Origin: Planctomycetota bacterium
GTDB lineage: Bacteria > Planctomycetota > UBA1135 > GCA-002686595
NCBI GenBank assembly: GCA_028823345.1
Contig: JAPKBR010000012.1
Span: forward strand, 20,484-84,483
Direction: 5' to 3'
DNA: 64,000 nt
Notes under the pieces: model-generated
Told to the model about the DNA's origin: nothing
The model's database searches: none
Seen by the model: only the letters and a program-made list of their open reading frames with translations
Made by a program: the position numbers and the translations under genes
Shown: positions 36,649-44,595 of the stretch, in pieces
Layout: every line of letters begins with the position of its first letter
Numbering within the stretch: position 1 is the stretch's first letter

Positions 36649-37770
36649 CTAGGCCAACTGCCCAGCGGCATCTTCCACGGGGGTCCAATCGATCCCCAAG
36701 TCCCGGCCCACGGGCTCGCAGGTCAAGATTCCGCCCAGGGTATTTGCTGCATGGGCCAAGGCTGTACTGCCTTGGATTGCCGCTTTTGTGCCCTCAGAGG
36801 CGAGTTTACGCACCCAGGGCAAAGTGGCGCTGGTCAGTGCTAAGGTCGAAGTGCGGGGCACGGCTCCCGGCATGTTTGCCACGCAATAGTGAACCACGCC
36901 ATCCACCACATAAGTGGGATCATCGTGGGTTGTGGGTTTTGCGGTTTCAAAACAACCACCCTGGTCAATGGCCACGTCGACGATCACGCTACCGGGCTTC
37001 ATGACCTTGAGGTCCTCAACTCTGACCAACTTGGGGGCCGCGGCTCCAGGAATCAGCACTGCCCCGACCACCAGGTCGGCGCTGGCCAGCTCCTCGCGGA
37101 TTGCGCGACGGCTGGACCACAGGGTGGTGCAGTTAGCCGGCAAGATCTCGTCCAGATAAGCCATGCGTGCATGGTTCACATCGGCGATCACCACATCAGC
37201 CCCAAGACCCGCCGCCATGCGAGCAGAGTTCGTGCCCACGGTGCCGCCGCCCAGGATCAAAACCTTGGCCGGTCGTACGCCCGGCACGCCACCGAGCAGG
37301 GTGCCCAGTCCGCCCACGGGTTTCTCTAGGCAACGGGCGCCCGCCTGAATCGCCAAGCGGCCAGCCACTTCGCTCATGGGTTCGAGCAGGGGCAGGCGAC
37401 CGTTGACCACGAGGGTCTCGTAGGCGATGCAGTGAGAGCCGGTGGCCAGCACGCCACGGGTCAAAGCTTCGTCGGCTGCCAGGTGGAAGTAGGTGAAAAG
37501 AGTCTGGCCTGGACGCATCCGCTGCCATTCGACGCTTTGCGGCTCCTTGACCTTAAGCATCAAATCCGCCTCGCCCCAAACTCCTTCGGGACCCGAGATC
37601 AATTGAGCTCCCGCATCGGAATAGAGGTCATCCCCAAGGCCCGAGCCCTCCCCGGCACCGCTCTCGATGAACACCTGATGCCCATCGACCACCAGCTCCT
37701 CAACCCCGGCGGGGGTCAGACCAACCCGATACTCATGGGTTTTGATTTCACGAACGCAGCCAATTTTCAC
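36649..37770 (-). CDS. ald: Alanine dehydrogenase
   Basis: A 373-residue NAD-dependent enzyme interconverting alanine and pyruvate plus ammonia. It begins [20 protein letters not shown] from a GTG with GGAGA 8 bases upstream, giving the standard length; the frame is open for 34 more codons but without homology. Catalytic and substrate regions ([15 protein letters not shown]) and the Rossmann motif [21 protein letters not shown] are intact, and [19 protein letters not shown] near the C-terminus is characteristic. It is followed closely by uppP. Confidence 0.95.
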   Translation of the reverse strand: MKIGCVREIKTHEYRVGLTPAGVEELVVDGHQVFIESGAGEGSGLGDDLYSDAGAQLISGPEGVWGEADLMLKVKEPQSVEWQRMRPGQTLFTYFHLAADEALTRGVLATGSHCIAYETLVVNGRLPLLEPMSEVAGRLAIQAGARCLEKPVGGLGTLLGGVPGVRPAKVLILGGGTVGTNSARMAAGLGADVVIADVNHARMAYLDEILPANCTTLWSSRRAIREELASADLVVGAVLIPGAAAPKLVRVEDLKVMKPGSVIVDVAIDQGGCFETAKPTTHDDPTYVVDGVVHYCVANMPGAVPRTSTLALTSATLPWVRKLASEGTKAAIQGSTALAHAANTLGGILTCEPVGRDLGIDWTPVEDAAGQLA

Positions 37771-37983
37771 TTCGGGATTCTCCAATAACGGGGACAGGGG
37801 ATGATTAGGGCAGAGGAGTCTAGCGGGGAGGGCCCTTAAGGGGGCACAAAGATCGGGCCCTGGGCGCAGCACTCGTACAGCCTGAGCCGGGATTCCCTCA
37901 GCCCAAGGGCTTCCGCATCTTGGCTCCTGGCCCCCGCTCTGGTCTCAATTCCCCCCACCCGAGCCCCAAACCCCCGAAAACAG

Positions 37984-38012
37984 TTGGCAGGGGCGCTCCC
38001 CCGCGCTAACCT
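37984..38012 (+). promoter_or_regulatory. Probable sigma-70-type promoter of tRNA-Val
   Basis: TTGGCA (37984-37989) and TAACCT (38007-38012) are separated by exactly 17 bases, and the mature tRNA begins 18 bases after the -10. The -35 matches consensus at five of six positions; the -10 is weaker (TA...T). It sits in an otherwise gene-free stretch of 260 bp. Confidence 0.5.
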
Positions 38013-38030
38013 CCCCCTCGCTGAAAGCAA

Positions 38031-38100
<70 letters not shown>

Positions 38101-38107
<7 letters not shown>

Positions 38108-38122
38108 GCACCTGCTGGTGGA
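38101..38122 (+). repeat. Palindrome overlapping the tRNA-Val 3' end
   Basis: TCCACCAGCA (38101-38110) and its exact complement TGCTGGTGGA (38113-38122) are separated by CC. The first arm includes the last bases of the tRNA and its CCA tail. It can form an eight-pair hairpin with a six-base loop, and could serve as a processing or termination signal or be a remnant of recombination at the tRNA end. Confidence 0.6.
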
Positions 38123-38210
38123 TGAAGGTCTTGGCTCCTCGCTGGCGCCCCATGGGCGACTCTGCCGGATTTACCCTCCAACTTCCGGCTCCAAGGCCGT
38201 ACAAGAGGTC

Positions 38211-39638
38211 ATGCACAGTGTCCTTTTTCTGTTTGCCCTAGCGCTGCCCCAGGCCGCCCCCCATCCCGACGAGGTCCGAGCTGCCCAAGAGGCGGCTTAC
38301 GACGCCCTAGCTGGCGTGCCCCGCGAGACCCCCACGACCCGAGTGGCACGTGCTGTGGGCCCCAGCGTGGTCTTCATCGAAACCGAAGGTACGCGCCGGG
38401 TTCGACGAGGCGCTATCGGCATCGCCAACGTCCCGGTTCAAGGAGCAGGTACCGGCGTGGTTGTCCACGAAGACGGCTATGTGATCACCAACTATCATGT
38501 AGTGCGCGGCGCCCAACGCATTCAGGTTTCGTTTGCGGGAGAACCCGTGCGACATCTGGCTGAATTGCTTTCCTATCGAGAGGCCGAAGATTTGGCACTC
38601 CTGCGCATCACCAATAAGGGCACCATGGACCCGCGGCTATCGTCTGCCGTCGCAGGTGAACACCCACTCGGATTGGCCGTAGCCCCCATGGCGCAGCGCG
38701 TCCCCCGGGTAATCGACATTCCAGCCCGACCCTATCCAGCGGTGCGCATGGGCACCAGCTCAGATCTGATGGTGGGCGAGATCGTCGTAGCCGTAGGCAA
38801 CCCCCATGGACAGCGGCACACAGTGTCCAATGGCATCGTCTCCGGCCTGCACCGGGACGTCCAAGCCCAGGACCTGCTGTTCCGTGACCTCATTCAAACC
38901 GATGCCTCCATCAACCTTGGCAACAGCGGCGGCCCCCTGCTCAATATTCGCGGTGAGCTGATCGGCATCAACACGGTGATGAATGTTTCGGCCGAGAACA
39001 TCGGCTTTGCAATCCCTGTGGACCGGGTGCGCGAAGTACTTGAGGACGAACTCTTCCCCAGTGCCCACCGGGCCTGGATCGGAATTGACCTAGGCGACGA
39101 CCAGGAGGTGACCCGGGTAGTCCCCGGCAGCCCCGCCGCCCAGGCAGGCCTTTGCCGCGGAGACCGGATCCTATCCATCGCCGGACGCGCGGCTGCCACA
39201 CCGGCAGATTGGACCCATGCATCCCTGCAACTAACCCCAGGAGCAGGATCCAAACTCGTGGTCCAGCGAGAAACGGGCCAGGTCAACATGACCCTGATCC
39301 CCTGGAGCAAAGCCAGCGGGATCCTCTGGAAGCACCTGGGCCTGCGGGTGCGCAACGTATCCTCGGGGCCCACGCCTTTCATCGTGGTGACAGCCATTCG
39401 CGAGGGCGGACCGGCCCACGACATCGGCGCCCAAGTGGGCGACCTCATTCCAGCGGTGCGCCCGGTGGAGTCGGGCGAGCGCCCCGCATCCCTGGTGCGC
39501 AATCGCCGAGACCTCGCGGCCATCGTCGAGGCCATGACCGCGGGGACCATGCTCGAACTCGACATTTATCGGGACGACGACGGGAATCAAGAATATGGGT
39601 ACGAGGAGCTCTACAAGGGGGCTCTCTTGAGGCTCTAA
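38211..39638 (+). CDS. HtrA/DegP-type periplasmic serine protease
   Basis: A 475-residue S1C protease with a signal peptide (MHSVLFLFALALPQAAP). The catalytic triad is His96 (TNYHVVRG), Asp127 (EAEDLALLRI) and Ser239 (LGNSGGPLLN). The Asp-Ser distance is 112 residues against about 75 in DegS/DegP, owing to an extra segment of about 38 residues around GTMDPRLSSAVAGEHPLG. One PDZ domain (about 285-370, GDDQEVTRVVPGSPAAQAGL) follows, and the last 100 residues may be a divergent second PDZ. It would degrade or chaperone misfolded envelope proteins. Start chosen at 38211 for the signal peptide and AGAGG; a longer frame begins inside the palindrome after the tRNA. Confidence 0.9.
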   Translation: MHSVLFLFALALPQAAPHPDEVRAAQEAAYDALAGVPRETPTTRVARAVGPSVVFIETEGTRRVRRGAIGIANVPVQGAGTGVVVHEDGYVITNYHVVRGAQRIQVSFAGEPVRHLAELLSYREAEDLALLRITNKGTMDPRLSSAVAGEHPLGLAVAPMAQRVPRVIDIPARPYPAVRMGTSSDLMVGEIVVAVGNPHGQRHTVSNGIVSGLHRDVQAQDLLFRDLIQTDASINLGNSGGPLLNIRGELIGINTVMNVSAENIGFAIPVDRVREVLEDELFPSAHRAWIGIDLGDDQEVTRVVPGSPAAQAGLCRGDRILSIAGRAAATPADWTHASLQLTPGAGSKLVVQRETGQVNMTLIPWSKASGILWKHLGLRVRNVSSGPTPFIVVTAIREGGPAHDIGAQVGDLIPAVRPVESGERPASLVRNRRDLAAIVEAMTAGTMLELDIYRDDDGNQEYGYEELYKGALLRL

Positions 39639-39736
39639 GGGCCCGCAGGGCGTAGAGCCTTCACAGACCCCGCCCAAGAGTCCATTCCGTGCAGGTTGCC
39701 CCCCTATTGTGGTCCGCAATCGCGCATGATTAGCCG

Positions 39737-40006
39737 ATGGATGGGCTGACTCACCCCTCCCAACCCCCTATCCCCGTGGATCCCACCCCCAGCCTGCTCC
39801 AGACCCTGCTGACTTTCAGCGAACGCTTCGGGCAGCTGCTCTCGCGCATCCTGCTCACGGTGCTCTACTACGTCCTTCTGGGCCCCGTGGCACTGATCTA
39901 CCAACGCTGCGCAGACCCCCTGCACCTGCGCCGGCGCCCCACGGGCAATTGGACCGCTTGGGAAGACCATGGCACCGGCCTTAAGTCCGCCCGCCGCCAA
40001 GACTGA
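39737..40006 (+). CDS. Small membrane protein of the carbamoyltransferase cassette
   Basis: An 89-residue protein with one or two hydrophobic helices (about residues 25-60, LLSRILLTVLYYVLLGPVAL) and a basic C-terminus (DPLHLRRRPTGNW, then GLKSARRQD). Small proteins of this shape, with a helix followed by a DPL-x-LRR and aromatic motif, recur beside NodU/CmcH-like carbamoyltransferases together with SxtJ and DUF5989 proteins. I base the call on that resemblance and on position 23 bp before the carbamoyltransferase. There is no clear Shine-Dalgarno, so the exact start is uncertain. Confidence 0.65.
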   Translation: MDGLTHPSQPPIPVDPTPSLLQTLLTFSERFGQLLSRILLTVLYYVLLGPVALIYQRCADPLHLRRRPTGNWTAWEDHGTGLKSARRQD

Positions 40007-40029
40007 GACTCACTCGCACCCCCGTCCCC

Positions 40030-41823
40030 ATGAACGTCCTCGGTCTCTCATTCGATTACCACGATTCCTCCGCCGCCCTCGTCAAGGAAGGCGTGCTGGT
40101 AGCAGCCGCCTCCGAAGAACGCTTCAGCCGTATCAAGCATGACTCGGGTATGCCCAAGCTCGCGGTGGAGTTCGCCCTCAACAAGGGCGGCATCACCATG
40201 GACGAAGTGGACTGGGTCGTGTTCTACGAAAAGCCCTTCGTCAAGTTCGAACGCTTGTTGCTCACAGGGCTGGCAACCTTCCCCCGTTCCGCAGGAGTGT
40301 TCCGGGAGTCCATGCAGCGATGGATTAGCGACAAGCTGTGGGTGAAGTCCCACATGGCACGCAAGCTGGGAGTGCCCAAGAAGAAGTTGCTGTTTGCGGA
40401 CCACCACATGTCCCACGCAGCTGCGAGCTTTTTCACCTCCCCCTATAAGGAATCAGCCATCCTCACGGTGGACGGCGCCGGGGAATGGACCACCGCCACC
40501 ATGGGCATCGGTCGCGGAAACAAGATCGAGCTGCTGAAAGAAATGCGCTTCCCCCATTCCCTGGGGTTGCTCTATTCCGCATTCACCGCCTACTGCGGTT
40601 TTGAAATCAACGAAGGCGAGTACAAGCTGATGGGCATGCACCCCTACGGCACGCCGCGCTACACCGACAAGATCAAGGAACTGATCTGTGTGGGCGAAGA
40701 TGGCAGCCTGTGGCATGACATGCGCTACTTCAGCTACCACTTCTCGCGTAACGATACCCTCTCCAGTGCATTCGAGGAACACTTTGGGCGCCCTCGACGG
40801 GACCCCAAGGACAGCGACAAGAGTCTCGATCCCTACTACTGCGACATGGCCGCATCGATCCAGGCGGTGACCGAAGAGGTATTGCTCAAGATGCTGCACC
40901 ATCTCCACGAGGTTTCCGGCGGTATGAAATCCGTTTGCCTTTCCGGCGGCGTTGCGCTCAATTCCGTTGCGAACTACAAGCTGATGCGCGATGGGCCCTT
41001 CGAAGAGGTCTACATCCACCCCGCCCCAGGAGACGACGGGGGTGCGGCTGGAGCGGCCTATTGGGCCTACAACCATGTCTTTGACCAGCCCCGGGGCCCG
41101 GCCCTCGACCATGCGTTCCTCGGCAGTGAATACAGCAGCGAACAAATCGAGAAGTTCTTGCGGGAAAACGACATCCCCTACGAGCACATCGCCGACGATG
41201 GCGAGTTCTACCAATTCGTTGCCAAATCCCTCGAGGAGGGCCAGGTCTGCGGCTGGTTCCGGGGTCGCTTCGAATGGGGCCCGCGCGCCCTCGGTGCACG
41301 CTCGATCATCGCCGACCCCCGCCGAGCGGAGATGAAGGAGAAGCTCAACGAGACGATCAAGTTCCGCGAGTCATTTAGGCCCTTTGCCCCCAGCGTTCTC
41401 GAAGAACGGGCAAATGAGTTCTTTGAGATCCCCGATGCCGAAAAACACTTCCCCGCGCGGTTCATGCTCTACGTGGCTCCCGTGCGCGAAGAGAAACGCG
41501 ATGTCCTGCCCGCCATCACCCACGAGGATGGTTCCGGACGATTGCAAACGGTCTTCAAGGACACCAATCCGGCCTATCACCAGATGATTGAGGCCTTTGG
41601 CAACCTGACCGGCGTGCCAGTGGTGATGAACACCTCCTTCAACCTGAAAGGGGAACCGATTGTCGAATCCCCCGCCCACGCCTTCAACACCTTCAGCCTC
41701 AGCGGTATGGATTTGCTCCTGCTGCATAACTTCATCATCCGTGCGGATGCCAAGAAGAAGATCGCCGAGACCAAGTTCCACCTGCGACACGAAGGGGACT
41801 CGGTCCTGCAAATGATCAGCTAA
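40030..41823 (+). CDS. Carbamoyltransferase, NodU/CmcH family
   Basis: A 597-residue enzyme transferring a carbamoyl group from carbamoyl phosphate, via carbamoyl-AMP, to a hydroxyl on a sugar, lipid or natural product. The N-terminal TsaD/Kae1-like domain has LSFDYHDSSAALV, HHMSHAAASFF and VDGAGEWTT. SLSGGVALNS-type and PAPGDDGGAAGAA motifs follow. The C-terminal YrdC-like domain begins near GWFRGRFEWGPRALGARSII. All hallmark residues look intact. The acceptor is unknown; the surrounding surface-glycan genes suggest a polysaccharide or lipid-linked sugar. It is followed after 4 bp by the SGNH/DUF5989 fusion, so the two are surely co-expressed. Confidence 0.93.
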   Translation: MNVLGLSFDYHDSSAALVKEGVLVAAASEERFSRIKHDSGMPKLAVEFALNKGGITMDEVDWVVFYEKPFVKFERLLLTGLATFPRSAGVFRESMQRWISDKLWVKSHMARKLGVPKKKLLFADHHMSHAAASFFTSPYKESAILTVDGAGEWTTATMGIGRGNKIELLKEMRFPHSLGLLYSAFTAYCGFEINEGEYKLMGMHPYGTPRYTDKIKELICVGEDGSLWHDMRYFSYHFSRNDTLSSAFEEHFGRPRRDPKDSDKSLDPYYCDMAASIQAVTEEVLLKMLHHLHEVSGGMKSVCLSGGVALNSVANYKLMRDGPFEEVYIHPAPGDDGGAAGAAYWAYNHVFDQPRGPALDHAFLGSEYSSEQIEKFLRENDIPYEHIADDGEFYQFVAKSLEEGQVCGWFRGRFEWGPRALGARSIIADPRRAEMKEKLNETIKFRESFRPFAPSVLEERANEFFEIPDAEKHFPARFMLYVAPVREEKRDVLPAITHEDGSGRLQTVFKDTNPAYHQMIEAFGNLTGVPVVMNTSFNLKGEPIVESPAHAFNTFSLSGMDLLLLHNFIIRADAKKKIAETKFHLRHEGDSVLQMIS

Positions 41824-41827
41824 GCCC

Positions 41828-43369
41828 ATGCGCCTCCTCAATTCAATTCTCGCCGCCCTCGTCGCCATACTGCTCTTCGGCGGAGCCATGGAGGGCGGTC
41901 TGCGCCTGATAGGCTTTGGGCCACCCACAACCCTCAACCGGTTCGATGCGGTCACTGGCTGGAGCAAAACCCCGGGGCTTGAGGTACAGCGATCCGGCAA
42001 GGAATACGAGGTAGACTTCGCCTTCAACTCGGTGGGCCTACGGGATGATGAAGGGGTCTTGCCCGACAGTAAGAAAGCCGACCAAAAAAGAATCCTGGTT
42101 CTGGGGGACTCATTTGTTTTGGGCTTCTCGGTCCAACGCCAGGACCTCTTTGTGGACCTTTTGGATGGGCGCTGGGGCTCACAAGCGGAAGCAATCAACG
42201 TAGGCACTGAAGGATGGTCCACGGACCAGACCGTTGCCTGGCTGGAAGATCAGGGCGACGATTGGCAGCCCGACGTCGTTCTACTGATGCCCTATGAGAA
42301 CGACCTCTATTGGAACACCCGTCAGCAATACATGCGCCACCCCAAGCCTCGCTATTCCGAGGCCGGCGAGCGCGGGTCACAAGCCCTGACCGATCCTGGC
42401 GCGGCACCACTCCGGGATCGCAGTGCCCTCGCGCGCCTGTTCCTATCCAAGACTGGTTCCCTGCCGCGTATCGAGAGCAATGGACACCTTCTTCTGGCGG
42501 AGCATGGGGTCTTACTTGAGAATGGCGGCCCCGATGGGGACGCGATTCGCCGCCACACAAGGGGCTGCTTCAAGGCCCTCGCGCGCTGGGCACAAGAAAG
42601 CGGAACCCCCGTACTCATTTGCCCCATCCCCGCCCACTCGGCCGTAGATGAAGCCTACGCGCAAAATGTGTTCGGACCCCGAGTCCTCGACGGCCTGGAT
42701 CGCAGCGCGTGGAACGCGAACCGACCCGTGGATCTCTTCCTGGAACTGGCCGCGGCCGAAGGCTTGGCCACGCTGGATGCACGCCCCGCCCTCATCGCAA
42801 GTCTTGAGAAGGGCGAGCAGCCCTACTTCTCCATCGACTGGCACCTGAACCCAACGGGCAACCGGGTGCTGGCAGGGGCGCTGCACGACGAACTGGCGCG
42901 TTTGGGCTGGGTTCCCCCTGGCACACACCCCCCCGGAGCAATGGGGTCAACGAGCCCCTCCTCCCCCTTCACCAAACCCGCCCTCCTGTACGCCTTGCTC
43001 GTGGCACTGCTCGGCACCCTCTTCGCCCACCAATACCCGGACGAAAAACCTGTCCGCGCCTACATCATGGTGGCTGGTCTCTTGGGGCTCGTCTTTGGCT
43101 TGATCTTGGGGTCCGGAGCCCTCCTAGCCATCGTCCCCCAGGACCTGCGTCGTGTGCTCTCAACACTTGTGGTTCTCATCCTGTTTGGATTCATCGCCTA
43201 CAAGCTCGGGGATCGCCTAGCGATCATCGCTGGCCTCATGGCAGCCTTCATTCGCCGGGGCCATTGGTACCTGATGCCCCTCTTGGTGGTACTGCTCACT
43301 GTGGGCTCTCTCCTGGTTGTGGCCGCATCCTCCCCGCTGGTGGCGCCCTTCATCTACACTTTGTTTTGA
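41828..43369 (+). CDS. Fusion: SGNH hydrolase + SxtJ-like membrane region + DUF5989
   Basis: A 513-residue protein read as one uninterrupted frame. An N-terminal signal anchor (residues 1-30) precedes an SGNH/GDSL-type domain with nucleophile Ser95 in VLGDSFVLGF, a GxND-like MPYENDLYW, and the catalytic DWH (Asp337, His339), predicted to lie outside the membrane. From about 380 onward come several hydrophobic helices like the SxtJ family. The last 40 residues (about 474-513, ending SPLVAPFIYTLF) match the small DUF5989 protein. In other genomes I recall these as separate genes beside a carbamoyltransferase. It may act on acyl groups of the carbamoylated product at the membrane; the function is inferred. 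Confidence 0.85.
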   Translation: MRLLNSILAALVAILLFGGAMEGGLRLIGFGPPTTLNRFDAVTGWSKTPGLEVQRSGKEYEVDFAFNSVGLRDDEGVLPDSKKADQKRILVLGDSFVLGFSVQRQDLFVDLLDGRWGSQAEAINVGTEGWSTDQTVAWLEDQGDDWQPDVVLLMPYENDLYWNTRQQYMRHPKPRYSEAGERGSQALTDPGAAPLRDRSALARLFLSKTGSLPRIESNGHLLLAEHGVLLENGGPDGDAIRRHTRGCFKALARWAQESGTPVLICPIPAHSAVDEAYAQNVFGPRVLDGLDRSAWNANRPVDLFLELAAAEGLATLDARPALIASLEKGEQPYFSIDWHLNPTGNRVLAGALHDELARLGWVPPGTHPPGAMGSTSPSSPFTKPALLYALLVALLGTLFAHQYPDEKPVRAYIMVAGLLGLVFGLILGSGALLAIVPQDLRRVLSTLVVLILFGFIAYKLGDRLAIIAGLMAAFIRRGHWYLMPLLVVLLTVGSLLVVAASSPLVAPFIYTLF

Positions 43370-43374
43370 TTCCC

Positions 43375-43503
43375 ATGAGCCGCTTCCTCAAAGACAACTG
43401 GATCTGGATCCTAGCCCCCGTCGTGCTGGTGATCATCGTGATGATCGTCATCACCATATTGAACCCCGGCAATACGCCCGCGGGGTTCGAGTACGAGCTC
43501 TAG
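43375..43503 (+). CDS. 42-residue single-pass membrane protein, DUF5989-like
   Basis: Begins MSRFLKDNWIWILAP, has one very hydrophobic helix (VVLVIIVMIVITIL) and ends PAGFEYEL. The layout (basic-aromatic start, a helix after a Pro, short tail with an aromatic) parallels the DUF5989 tail of the preceding fusion, whose end is APFIYTLF. It may therefore be a diverged duplicate. It starts 5 bp after the fusion gene. Its stop overlaps the stop of the convergent deacetylase gene (shared CTAG). Confidence 0.75.
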   Translation: MSRFLKDNWIWILAPVVLVIIVMIVITILNPGNTPAGFEYEL

Positions 43504-44588
43504 GCTTTCAGCCCAAATCGCTTCCACAGCAAGAAGCCGCCCGAGGCGTGGGCCACGAGCATGTGCAACGGTGTCGAGTCGTCGATCATGATCCGTGGCA
43601 AGCAATACATATCAGAGTCACGGGTCACCACTCCGGGCATGGTCGTCAGTGCCACTTTGTAACCCGCCGCCCGTGCAGCAACTCTGGAGTCTTGGTTGAA
43701 GTCCCAGTCCCGTCCATAGGGATAGGCAAAGGTCTCACATGCGGCCCCTGGAAACAACCGCTCGAGTTCCTTCGCGGCCCCGCCGATCTCCTTGGTTTGA
43801 TCTTCAGCTGAAAGACTGGAGAGCACCTCGTGGGTGCGGGTATGCCCCCCAAGTTCAATAGCTCCTTGACCCACGGGGCAACTCAGCATCTCACGCACCC
43901 CCTCTGCATCCAGGTGGATGCGCTTACACAGGGAAGGTCCGTCTCCCCCACGGCTCTCAAAGCGCTCCCGCACAAAGGCATCGCGCTGTTCGGGCTGACA
44001 GTGGTACTTCAGGATTTTCTTGACGCTGTACTCATGCGCTGCTCCCTCGGAAAGCAAGTCCTGGAATTGCAGCCCCGCTGCACTGGTGCCGTCAACCGCA
44101 AGCCAGGCTTGAGCAAACGACTCCGGTGAGTCCTTTCCTTCGCCCAAGAGCCAAAAGAACTCATGCCCCCAATTGGTGCGCCCTTCAGTCAAGACGCGGC
44201 TCTCTAGGTACACCGTACATCCGGCGCCCGTCGCCTCCAGAATCGGTGGCAAGGCGGTCAGATTGTCTCGGTACCCATCATCCATGGAGAGGGCCACAGT
44301 GCCCCTGGGGCCCCGAGAATCCGAAAGGGCCTCGAGCCCTCCAGTCACACTTTTGAGGGCGAAACGCCGCCCCAGCCCCCGTAGCAAGAACTCCAGGTGA
44401 CCGGCCTCGATCCGCAGGTGGCTTGGTAAGCCAGCATTCACCTGGGGGTCATCCACACAATGCCCCGCCAAAATCAGAAGCCGCCGGGGCATCAACCAAT
44501 TGATCAGACGCCAAACGCCGGTGTGGTACAAAAACCGCGCCCAACCCTGGATCAAAAACTGCTTGAGGATGTGCTTGCCCATACGCAT
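43500..44588 (-). CDS. Polysaccharide deacetylase family protein
   Basis: A 362-residue NodB-like deacetylase. Metal and catalytic motifs include TVALSMDDGYRDN (Asp pair), ELGGHTRTHEVLSS (His-x3-His) and ETFAYPYGRDWDF. An insertion separates the first two motifs, with EFFWLLGEG and a helical segment, as in many surface-polysaccharide deacetylases. No signal peptide is seen, though the N-terminus is basic and hydrophobic. The start at 44588 (MRMGKHILKQ) lies 7 bp after the GNAT stop; the frame extends far upstream into the GNAT gene without homology. It pairs with the GNAT gene and converges on the carbamoyltransferase cassette. Confidence 0.86.
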   Translation of the reverse strand: MRMGKHILKQFLIQGWARFLYHTGVWRLINWLMPRRLLILAGHCVDDPQVNAGLPSHLRIEAGHLEFLLRGLGRRFALKSVTGGLEALSDSRGPRGTVALSMDDGYRDNLTALPPILEATGAGCTVYLESRVLTEGRTNWGHEFFWLLGEGKDSPESFAQAWLAVDGTSAAGLQFQDLLSEGAAHEYSVKKILKYHCQPEQRDAFVRERFESRGGDGPSLCKRIHLDAEGVREMLSCPVGQGAIELGGHTRTHEVLSSLSAEDQTKEIGGAAKELERLFPGAACETFAYPYGRDWDFNQDSRVAARAAGYKVALTTMPGVVTRDSDMYCLPRIMIDDSTPLHMLVAHASGGFLLWKRFGLKA

Positions 44589-44595
44589 TCCGCTG

